Positions 54,825-64,000 of a DNA stretch of 64,000 nt are shown in pieces (the stretch's first letter is position 1; each line of letters starts with the position of its first letter). The translations under genes were made by a program, and so were the position numbers. Source of the DNA: Pogona vitticeps. Taxonomy: Eukaryota; Chordata; Lepidosauria; Squamata; Agamidae. The notes beneath the pieces are model-generated. The model did no database searches and was not told the origin of the DNA. It worked only from the letters and a program-made list of their open reading frames with translations. The DNA lies in assembly GCF_051106095.1 (NCBI RefSeq), contig NC_135785.1, positions 220,963,045-221,027,044 on the forward strand, in the 5' to 3' direction.

Positions 54825-55474
54825 CCTGATGTGCGGTGACAGCGGCGGCGGGAGCGAGTAGGACAAGGTCTCCCTCTGCGACCCGCTGCCCTTCTCTTTC
54901 ACACAGACTGAGCAGAATAAACCGACCTACTCCGAAAAATATAAGCCAGTGCTATGACGATTCCCCTTTGCAACGTTTTGATTTGCTCGCCGACGGAGCA
55001 AGGGGCGGGGCTTAACCGCCGGGCTTCGCGCTATTGGACACTTAGAGGGGCGTCCATTACCGGCTTACCACAGAGCGTTAATGACATTTTTATGGTCAGT
55101 TTGGTGTCCCTTTTTTATGACGATAGAGAGGTGGGCGACGGTCGATGACGACTGAAACTCTTGTTTTCGTTAACGGAGAACTGGCTGTCAAAATGAACAT
55201 GTCCGCTTAGCAGCTTTCTATAAGCTTCTTCATAATGTTTAGTGACACCTTTGGACTGTCAGCATACAGGAGGCTTGAAGGAAAGAATAGCCAGGTTTTC
55301 CTCACTATACAAAAGGTGTGCCCTATTCCCAGGTAGCTGAGCGACTGTTCCCTCATGCGGTGCCCAAAGCCCCATACCAGGACGGCAACCGCTCGTGGCG
55401 GCCATTGCTGAAACTGCGAGAAAGAGAAGCGAAGGGCTGCGTGAGCTCTCGCGACATTCTTCGTGAATTGCGCC

Positions 55475-55579
55475 ATGGCCGGAGGAGGAGTGAAGGAACA
55501 GCGGCGGCAGCAGCAGGAGCAGGAGCAGGAGGAGGAGCCTAGGCAGCTGTCTGACAGGGGCGATATTGTTGTTGAGTAG
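55475..55579 (+). other. uORF 1 in the DCAF6 leader, 34 codons
   Basis: An ATG in good context (GCGCCATGG) opens a frame rich in Gln and Glu (MAGGGVKEQRRQQQEQEQ...) ending in TAG, 156 bases before the DCAF6 ATG. It would be translated only if transcription starts upstream of 55475. A second uORF (55622-55681) and an ATG at 55681 that overlaps the main frame follow. Confidence 0.45.
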
Positions 55580-55735
55580 CGCTGGTAGCTAGGCGCGCGC
55601 GGAGCGCGCACGCGGGTCTCCATGGTGAAGGCGGGGGAGGGGGTGACAGCGGCCTCGGCCTCAGTAATTGGCAGCGACTGATGTCGCGGGCAGTGGAGGC
55701 GACGGGGGCGATCCTCCTGGTCTGCGCTCGGTGCC

Positions 55736-55829
55736 ATGTCCCGGAGCTGCTGCACCCACCTCCTGTGGGATGTGAGGAAGCGGAGTTTGGGGCTGGAAGA
55801 GCCCGGCCTGCTACGGAGAAGATACCTAG
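55736..55829 (+). CDS. DCAF6: DCAF6 coding exon 1
   Basis: DCAF6 (IQWD1/NRIP) is a WD40 protein that serves as a substrate receptor for CUL4-DDB1 ubiquitin ligase and as a nuclear-receptor coactivator. The exon reads [18 protein letters not shown] then [13 protein letters not shown] plus one base, against human [33 protein letters not shown]. It ends in phase 1 at CTAG|GTGAGG, a strong donor. The next exon, which should begin with the REFIQRLKLEATLNVHDGC segment, is not found before base 64000. The ATG context GGTGCCATGT is adequate. Upstream ATGs are described in the findings. Confidence 0.95.
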
Positions 55830-57403
55830 GTGAGGAAGGAGAAAGGGTGCGGTCTGAGGAGGCGCTGGGAGTGGGAGGTGGTGGTGGTGGTGGTACAACA
55901 CCGCGGCAGTCCGTGTGTCGCCCTTCCCTCCCCCCCTCCTCCGACCCTCGCTCCCGTCCTTCTTCCGCGCCCCGTGGCCGCCCGGTCCTTCCCGGACAGC
56001 GATCGAGGGCGGGGTTCAGCGGCCCCGGTGTGGGACTGGCTTGTCCGCTGCGAGTCCCGTTCTCGCGTCAGCGCCACGGGCTTGGGGAATGAACGAGGGG
56101 AGCGGCGGCTGCTTCTCTACGGGGGGTGGGTGGGGGAAGCCGCCGAGGAATCGCGATCCGACCCACCTACACACGCGGGCACACGCATAAGTACACACGT
56201 GTACACATACATACTTATGTTTCCACGACGCTTTCTTGGCAACGAGGCAACGTTGACCCTTTCCCTTTAAAAACGAAATGGGCACAACCTGTTCCGGAGA
56301 ATTTCTAAAAATACTTCGCTCGCAGTTTGAACACCCCCCCCCCAAAAAAAATCGGGTACTTTCCTTAACGCGGATCATTTGCGAAGAGAAATTGATAGTG
56401 CCTTTATCTTCTCCCCTCCACCGGCGCAGATCATTGCACTTGTCAGTTGAACCAAATAGGGGTTGTAGGGTTTTCTCCCCAAGAGGCCTGCAGGAAGAAA
56501 TCGGAAGGGGAAAGTACTAACAACACTTAGTGTTTCCACCTGCTTTTGCCCGGAACTAAACAGGCTCAGGATTTACAGTACTTAGGTTTTGATGGCATTT
56601 GACTCGGACAATGTGTGGCTTTAGGGTTTTTCTTCTACTGCTTTGCATGAGAAATGTAATACAAATCACTTGTAGATTTATAGAAAGATTTTGTCCATAG
56701 TGTGCACTTATAGTAAGTTATTTTTCCAATGTTTTCTAAATGAATTCGTGTATCTGCACTTTACCTTTTACAGCACTTTATCTTCTAATTGATTTTGATT
56801 CAGAGACATAAATGTTATTTGGATCGCAAACTTTGCTTTTATTATTCTATTTTGTATGTGTGTTTTATATGGAAAGACTTCAGACAGTTCTTTAGAATTT
56901 TCCTATGAATGTGCTGAGGCAATTAGAATTTAGCTGAAATTTTATTGGAAATTTTCAGTATTCTATAGTAAAAGCAAATGGAAGACTTGCATTTACATGA
57001 TGTTTATCCAGGCATATTCGATTCCTGTTGACCTTGTCGAATATGACTGATATAGATGGAAACTAGCAGCCTAATCTAAACTAGCATTCCACTATTTGAC
57101 CACAGTCACAGGCTTTTCTTATACTCATTGTCACTGGGAACTAATTACCTAGTGATATTACAAGATGATATAAACAGCTTAGTAAATAGTTTTTTCTTTT
57201 CTTTCTTGTAGACATACAGTTTATGCAGAAATAGCTTGATCCTAAGCTCATCGACATAGCTGTGGGGTTAGCTGTATAGGATGCAGCTGGGCTACTGGTT
57301 GTAAATGCTTCAAAATTTGTAACAATGGTTGTGGAAAGCAGTTTTATTAAAAAGTAGAAGAGAAGGAAAAGTATCGCTTTGGGCCCTTTGTTGGGAGAAA
57401 TGC

Positions 57404-57520
<117 letters not shown>

Positions 57521-58320
57521 GGAAACTAAAAACCTGGTATGAACCTCATAGTGACACTCAACCAAGTAAATTACTTTTGCAGATTGGGACTGACCTTTGT
57601 TAATGATTTTCCTGAGCAGCCAAAGGCCCTCATGTATTTTAATCTGTTACACTTACCTAACACAGCTCACTTGAATATTTTTGTCACTTCCCCACTTCAT
57701 TACAGGGAGCTAGAGCACAGTATTGCTTCTTTTAACATAGTAGGCTTTTGGAGGGATCATGGCAAGCTGCCGTGTTTGATGACTCTTTCAAAGTTTTAAG
57801 TGTATCTAGTTGTGCTAACATTTAAGATTGATGTTTTGTGCACTTCGATCCAGTGTAATTTTTAAATGTCTTTGGCATAAGGGGGCAAGTTCTTATTGAT
57901 TATCATTTATTTGTATCTTATTGATTCTTATTAGAGGAAGAGTAAATATTACAGTTGAGCAGTATTTTCTCATTTTGGTTTCCTTAACTTTATTTACACC
58001 AAACAGTTGTAAATTCTGCTAAAGAGAGGAATATATTAATAAGAAGCCAATTCAGTAAAAGCTTTCTAAATTCTTCAGTAATTTAGCTGTGATGTGTGTT
58101 AAAATCTTATCAGGTAGTGACTTCCTGTTTATCTTTTGAAGGGATTGACCTTTCGCCTAAAGAACACCTAATCCTAGAGAGAAATATTGACAAGATTAGA
58201 TCAGTTTCATAAGTCAGTTTTTGCTGATGTGGTTGAGAATCTATGAAGTAACTTAAAGCATTATTCTGTGTTGTCTTTGTGGGAAGCAAAAGTAGTAAAC
58301 AATAGTGGTTCTCTTTAAAT

Positions 58321-59026
58321 CAGTGTTTCTGTACCTGGGGGTCATGACTCCCAAGAAGATCACAAAGTGTTTTGCCAGGAGTCACAGGCCACCTTATGTG
58401 CTGTTGCCCTTGTCAAATATTTTCTTTCTTGACCTTTTGGAGCAGGATATTAAAATGAGTGTGAAGGTATATGTATGAAACACAGGCCCTTTGGGGGAGA
58501 AAGGAGCCTCTACATTTTGAGAAGGGGTGAGTGGGCCTATTTTTTACAAAAATATAAATACAGTACCAGTGTAAAGATAATTGCTGCCACTTCCACAAGA
58601 AAGTGATTTTAACTATGATACATCAGTTCTGGAGATCCTAGAGAAAGGGAGGAAAAGGAGGAGGAAGAATAAAACCCCACAAATAACAAACCTCCGGGAG
58701 GGAGACATAAAAATAAATGGTTTATCTCTTCTGCAATGAATGCAAGGAGAACTTTGTGCCAGTTTCTGAGGGGGATTCTCTCTGCATGAAGGTTTTGCCC
58801 CCTCCCTGGGTACTACAATGCCCCCAGCCCATCTTTGAAGTCTTTTGACTTCTTTTCTCTGTATCTTTAACCTCCAGCCTATTCCTTCCCCATTTTTGAA
58901 GTGGTGGTGATGAAGTCGGCACCAGGAATGGTAGGAGGGTGAGCACCAGCATCATAGATGTTACCACCATGTTGAGGAACATGACAATAAACAGGGTCAC
59001 AACTCAAAAAAGGCTGAGAACCACTA
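58321..59026. mobile_element. hAT MITE
   Basis: Left end CAGTGTTTCTGTACCTGGGG and right end, inverted, TAGTGGTTCTCAGCCTTTTT; both run into GTCATGACTCC/GTTGTGACCC blocks. Flanks CTTTAAAT and CTTTCAAA match weakly. Confidence 0.65.
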
Positions 59027-59624
59027 CTTTCAAAGAATACTGAAGTAGCAAATGTATGGTGTCTATTATGAAAGACACATACTCAAAATTCCCTCTAATT
59101 TTCAGCCCTGTTGGGAGGGGCTATGCCCCTCATGCATATGCAACTCTGCTCCCCCCCCCCATGTAGGGTTATGTCGCAACCAGAACCAAGGGACAGAAAA
59201 CTATCGCTGAGGGGGTGGAGTCACACACACGCAGGCGTACACCTTAAAGGGAATCTTGCCCATTCTTTATTATTGCATAGATTACCTGAAAGGAGCACAA
59301 ATACTGAAACATTTAACATTTAAATGTTTCAAACTCTTGTTGGTTTCAATTAAATTATCAGTAATAAAGTAATTAAATTGTAAATATTTATCATATTTTT
59401 GTAAAAGAAATTGTAAATAAAAGTAGCCTGTGCCATATAATATGTTTAGGGTTTGCAAAACAAATAACATATAAAGTTGTTTTCAGAATGCTGATTAATT
59501 AGATCAGCAATGATTATTCTATTCTAAAATACTGTAGTGTATTTTATTAATTTGTTTCCTAGTCCATTTACGTCCTAAGAAAATTGCTTTTGTAGTGGTG
59601 GGTGAGATTCATAGCAAGATAAAG

Positions 59625-59833
59625 ATTCATCATCATAATGGCATGCTGTCAAGTCGATCTTGACTTATGGTGACCCTTTCCACAGTTTTTGATGTAGTGA
59701 GTACTTAGAAGTGATTTCCCATTCCCTAGGACGGTGCAGCTTGCCCATAACTACACAGGCTGGCTCTTTTCCTAGGGAGCACAGTGGGATATCAAACTCT
59801 GGATACCTAAACCACTGGGTTATTCAGCTAGCT
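59625..59833 (-). mobile_element. tRNA-derived SINE
   Basis: On the minus strand: CCAGTGGTTTAGGTATCCAG, AGCCAGCCTGTGTAGTTATG, and a tail CATAAGTCAAGATCGACTTG. Same tail as 31153-31360. Confidence 0.75.
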
Positions 59834-59929
59834 TAAAGATTCGTAACAAGGACCTAAACTCAATACAGTATTAGTCCTGGCTCCAGCATAACCATTCAAG
59901 TAATTTCTTTGTGGTCCTTTAATTTCAGT

Positions 59930-60152
59930 GAATGTGTGGTAGTGGGTTAGGGATCTGACTATGGATCCAGAGGTTGGGAGTTGGATTCCCCACTGTGCCT
60001 CCTGCGAGTAGAGCCAGCCTGTGTGGCCTTGGACAAGCTGCACAGTCCCAGGGCATCCCTAGAAGAAAGGAATAGGAAACAACTGCTGAATATTCTTTTT
60101 CTGGAAAACCCTGGAAAAGGTTTACTAAATATCAGAATTAACTTGATAGCAC
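59930..60152 (+). mobile_element. tRNA-derived SINE
   Basis: GTAGTGGGTTAGGGATCTGA (A box), AGGTTGGGAGTTGGATTCCC (B box), AGAGCCAGCCTGTGTGGCCT and a tail AATTAACTTGATAGCACATG. Confidence 0.8.

Positions 60153-60202
<50 letters not shown>
60153..60202. repeat. GAT microsatellite on the SINE tail
   Basis: About 16 GAT units directly follow the SINE tail. Confidence 0.95.
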
Positions 60203-60454
60203 CTTGATCTTAGAACCAATGTTATTAAGGCTATCTGGTTAGGACTGCTAGAAAGTGAGCTATTTCCGATTTAAACTTGAAGCTTTCTGACTGGGATCAG
60301 CCAGTAAGAACATCTGTTTGTTTGTTTGCATTTTCACTGGCTACTAGTCTGTTTTTTAATACAGATCAAAATATTAATGCTTACTTTTAAAGTAATTGAT
60401 TATGTTGCCAAATGAAAGAAAAACATGCTGACAGTTTTAGCTTGTGAAAAATTA

Positions 60455-61115
60455 AAGCCCCAGGTATTTCCCCATTATTCCAGTTTACTCAAGGCTGCAT
60501 TGAGCCGAGACTCTGCATCCTGAAGAGATCTGCTCCTCACCTGTACATTAATGCACAGTCATCAACGCAAAGGCTGACAACAACCCAGAAGGGATGACAG
60601 AAGGCAAGTCATTGATCAAAATGTTAAAGAGACTAGGGCTGACTATACTCCCCTCGGGAATTCCATTGTTTACAAAACAAATCTCAGAAAGAACCGATCC
60701 CACATGAATTTAAATGTCTAACTGTGCAAGAAATTGTGCAACCACCAGAACATTTTGCCCCTCAAACTCATCATGTGTAATTTACAGATCAAACCATTCT
60801 TCCAAACCATATAATATGCTTCTTCTACATCCAGGAATACAGCTACTAGAAATTATTTTGAGTGGAAGCTCTTCCAAGTCACTGTTTTTAATCAAATGAC
60901 ATGGTCCATAGTTTGTCTTCCTTTATAAAACCCACTCTGTAGTGGTGTCAAAAGAGAGTGTTTCTCCGGATATGCCACCAGCCTGTCATTTATCATTCTC
61001 TCCCATTACTCTGAATATTTCTTTCCTGGCTTCCCAGTAAGGGAAATACTAATATTTCGAAAGATTCCCAACAATAACCTTGATTTTTCAACACTTACAG
61101 ATTAGGTTTCTGTAT
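60455..61115 (-). mobile_element. LINE fragment with decayed RT (jockey/I-like)
   Basis: Minus-strand frames give RMINDRLVAYPEKHSLLTPL, QSGFYKGRQTMDHVI, AVFLDVEEAYYMVWKNGLIC and a remnant of NGIPQGS...FNILINDL. The order fits the RT of jockey/I-group LINEs. It is distinct from the LINE at 3030-6480. Many stops. Confidence 0.65.
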
Positions 61116-61143
61116 ACGTACTTGACTAGAGCAGGAACTTCTA

Positions 61144-61529
61144 CAGTTCCGGATTAATCCTCGCTATGTGAAAACATCGCTGAACGGATCAAGAAAACCC
61201 ATTGGGTTTTCCAAATGGGCCAAAAACTCACCGTTCCGCGATGTTTTCCTATGGCCGGCAGCCATTTTCGCTCCCTCCCCTCGCTTACTGAGGGCGCGTA
61301 AACGCTGCGCGCGGCCATTTCGGGGCTTCCGGTGGCCATTTTGGAGCCGCCGAACAGCTGATCCGCGGGTCGCAAAGCGAAGGTCGGTAAGCGAAATGCT
61401 TACCGACCTTCGCTATGCGAGTTTTGCCCATTGGGGCCATCGCTTTGCGATCGCAGTTGCAATCGAAAAAAACCCCTCGCTATGCGGATTCGTTGTTCTA
61501 CGGTGTGCTCGTTAAGCGAGGCACCACTG
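61144..61529. mobile_element. pogo/Tigger-type MITE
   Basis: Starts CAGTTCCGGATTAATCCTCG and ends GTTAAGCGAGGCACCACTG between TA dinucleotides. Confidence 0.75.
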
Positions 61530-61531
61530 TA

Positions 61532-61871
61532 TTTTCAATGGCAAGCTGTCAAACCTACAGTTCAATGCATTCCAATGGGGGGGAAAATTCACCAAAAATT
61601 AACAAAGACTCAGAACAAAGCCAAATTAAGTTTGCAAAAGTTTTACAGGGTGCGCTAACGATTCCAAGCATTTTAAACAGTTTTTGAACATTTTAAGACA
61701 CACTTAAAAAAAGCAAAAACTGTCATCGCTAAGCGAAGCAAGGTACCAAACATCGCTATGCGAAATTTCCCCATTGGAAACATCGCTAAACGGAGCGCAA
61801 GATCACTCCAAAACCTCATCGCTAAGCGAATACATCATTAAACGAGGCAATCGCTAAGCGAGGCACCACTG
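61532..61871. mobile_element. Second, left-truncated pogo/Tigger-type MITE
   Basis: Ends CGCTAAGCGAGGCACCACTG followed by TA. It contains several ATCGCTAAGCGAA-like units but lacks a left terminus. It lies directly against the preceding element. Confidence 0.6.
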
Positions 61872-62884
61872 TAGTTGCTCTCCATTACTTCTACTTAGCC
61901 TGAGATCTTATATGTTCTTCCCCCTCAGATTCATATTTTATATATAGTGTTCTAGAGATATTTTATTTGTTAAACCTGTAAAAGTTTTAAGTTAAGGGTT
62001 GTAATACTTAGGATTCTGTAATCTAAGATATAGTTTTTATATGAAAGTTAATCTGTTTTCTGACATAATCTGTTAGGTGTCACCATATCTGACTGGCCCT
62101 AACAGGGTTTTCAAGTATTGTGAGAAATTTAAGGAGTGGTTTTACTCTTACCAATTCCCAATGAGTTTTTAGGGGCAAACAGGCTTGAACCAAGATATAC
62201 TGATTCCTAGTCTGTCACGCTGTCCACATTACTAGAGGTTGATGAAAATAGTTCAGAGGTAAAGTTGAAAGGGTAAGAATGTACTAAGTTTAAGAGAAGA
62301 TGTAACTATTTCTGTTGTCAGGAAAAGTTATAATGAGTTTATGTTGATTGTCTTGTTATATTTTGAGAATTATGTATGGTGTTATAATTTTTTTTACCAA
62401 AATAGTTCGTAACTGAAGGTATAATTGTGTACGAATGAACACAGGCCTGCCTAACTTTATTATAGTATAATTAGGCAGCTATTTTCTTGAAGCTGAAGCT
62501 TTTATATGAACTATTGGCTGATAGCCATATAATTCATTATTAATAGAATGGCACTTCTAATAGCTGCAGCACTGGTTTGAAAGCAAATTTTCGCAGTACT
62601 GTAATTTGAAATCTTTATGGGACTTCTGAGAGGTCTTTGCTGAGCATTGCATTTCCTGTAAGAGAAAACAACTGTTTGTTCAGCACTTTTGGGATTAAGA
62701 CCAGACACATTTTGAGTAAATTTCTGCTGTCTCACAAGTTCAAACACTTGAAATGGGAATTAGTAAACTGTTATGGAATATTTCTTATATGATGAACATA
62801 TAATAACTAACCCAGCAGTTATGAAAATGATTATATTATCAAAAATATTTTTTAAAAGTTCAGCATATTAGTTTAACCAGATTA

Positions 62885-63552
62885 CAGTGGTGCCTCACTT
62901 AACGGGCGCCCCGTTTAACAACGAATCCGCATAGCGAGGAAGATTTTGCGATCGCATTGCGATGTTCCCTATGGGGAAAAATTGCTTTGCGATTTTTCCC
63001 CATAGGCCCCATTTCCCCCAGCTGACCGGTGGGGGCTTCGGACCTTCCGAAGCTCCCGCCAGTCAGCTGGGGGAAAATGCTGGCGGGCGCTCGGGAGGAG
63101 GGCAGGGGAGCCTTCCCCCGCCCTCCTGGCCAAGCGCCGGCCGGTCAGCTGGCCGAAAAAGCCGGGGTGCATTCGGGAGGAGGGCGGATGAGCCTTCCCC
63201 TGCCCTCCTGGCCAAGCGCTGGCCAGTCAGCCAACCGAAAAAGCCAGCGTGTGCTCGGGAGGAGGGCAGGGGAGCCATCCCCTGCCCCAGCGCTGGCCAC
63301 ATTTTCGGCCAGCTGATTGGCGGTTCCAAAATGGCCACCACAACCATTTTCGTGCGATTTCCTCGCTTACTGAGGGCGCGAAAATGGCAGCGCTATGGAG
63401 GATCTTCGCATAATGGTGAGTTTGGGCCCCATAGGAACGCATTAAACAAAGTTTAATGCGTTTCTATGGCGTTTTCCCACCCGCATTGCGATGCTTCCGG
63501 ATAGTGACGATTAATCCGGAACGGATTAACGGCGCTATGCGGGGCACCACTG
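62885..63552. mobile_element. pogo/Tigger-type MITE, GC-rich
   Basis: Starts CAGTGGTGCCTCACTTAACG and ends GCTATGCGGGGCACCACTG with TA flanks. Three units of about 80 bases around CTCGGGAGGAGGGCAGGGGA and CTGGCCAAGCGCTGGCC fill 63060-63300. Confidence 0.88.
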
Positions 63553-63621
63553 TAGTTATATTGATAATGTTATCACACACATTGTAATTTTTAACTATCT
63601 TTGAAGTAACATTTCGAAATA

Positions 63622-64000
63622 CAATGGTAGCTCAACTTACAAACTTAATTGGTCCCAGAACTCCGGTCGTAACTCGAAAAGGTCATAAGTCGAAGCACCA
63701 TTTCCCATTGAAATGCATCGAAATGCAATTAATCCGTTCCAGCCGAAGGAAAAAAAAATCACACACACACACACACACACACAAATCAGTGCAAGGCCCA
63801 TCGGAAACGTGATTAATCCATTCCGGCCGAGGGGGAATGAAAAAAAAAGCAAGCAAAGCATGCAAGACCCATCGGAAATGCAAAAAAAGCAAAGCAGAAA
63901 GCAAGCGAAGCATGCAAGACCCATTGGAAATGCAAAAAAAGCAAAGCGGAAAGCAAGCAAAGCGTGCAAGACTCAGAAATGTAAAAAACAAAACAGAAAG
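63622..64000. mobile_element. Left part of another pogo/Tigger-type MITE
   Basis: Starts CAATGGTAGCTCAACTTACA after TA and shares GGTCATAAGTCGAAGCACCA with 22901-23619. A CA microsatellite (63760-63782) and repeated AAGCAAAGCATGCAAGACCC units follow. It runs off the window. Confidence 0.8.

Larger units (their letters stand above)
54560..56190. promoter_or_regulatory. CpG-rich bidirectional MPC2/DCAF6 promoter
   Basis: GC and CpG content rise sharply here compared with the AT-rich flanks. The two start codons diverge from 54824 (-) and 55736 (+). Between them are a GC box GGGGCGGGGC at 55002-55011, an inverted CCAAT box (ATTGG) at 55033-55037, and an NRF1-like GCGCGCACGCG at 55604-55614. Head-to-head arrangement of these genes is also found in human. 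Start sites cannot be placed from sequence alone. Confidence 0.8.

Noticed and set aside
55207-55755. 182-codon minus-strand frame across the MPC2/DCAF6 promoter
   Set aside because: GC-rich CpG-island sequence antisense to the DCAF6 leader; low complexity and no family resemblance.
61900-62880. Search for DCAF6 exon 2
   Set aside because: No segment reading REFIQRLKLEATLNVHDGC or similar with a good acceptor was found anywhere from 55830 to 64000.

Overview
This is 64 kb of vertebrate nuclear DNA, most likely from a squamate reptile (lizard or snake). Exons are small and sparse. The repeat mix includes BovB/RTE LINEs, CR1 and other LINEs, tRNA-derived SINEs, a Penelope-like element, many hAT and pogo/Tigger-type MITEs, a mariner, and long microsatellites. 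The squamate call is inference from this mix; no species is proposed. All exon calls rest on reading the translation against remembered human proteins plus GT/AG splice sites and phase bookkeeping.

Three host genes are present, in the same relative order and orientation as human 1q24. MPZL1 (+) supplies its last four exons at 1407-1620, 10498-10627, 16526-16631 and 27488-27589, and its first exons lie left of the window. Its 3' UTR probably runs to a poly(A) signal at 35159. MPC2 (-) is complete, with five coding exons from 54824 down to 38379 giving 130 residues. DCAF6 (+) starts at 55736; only coding exon 1 (to 55829) is here and its first intron fills the rest. MPZL1 and MPC2 are tail to tail about 2.7 kb apart. 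MPC2 and DCAF6 are head to head across a CpG-rich promoter at 54560-56190. ADCY10, which separates MPZL1 from MPC2 in human, is not seen.

Most of the remainder is mobile DNA in introns and UTRs. Highlights are: a triple nest (a LINE interrupted by a hAT element with a perfect 8-bp target duplication, itself holding a deleted BovB) at 3030-6480; a 2-kb GC-rich pogo-type element built from tandem blocks at 14103-16144; a full-length but decayed mariner at 28283-29567 in the MPZL1 3' UTR; a BovB inside a MITE at 25738-26637; a Penelope-like remnant with inverted terminal copies at 40083-40893; and two copies of one hAT MITE, each with a perfect 8-bp target duplication, at 792-1280 and 48261-48788.

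Functionally the genes are unrelated to each other. MPZL1 is a cell-surface ITIM receptor for SHP-2, MPC2 is half of the mitochondrial pyruvate carrier, and DCAF6 is a CUL4-DDB1 substrate receptor and nuclear-receptor coactivator. No bacterial-type operon, CRISPR array or tRNA/rRNA gene is present.
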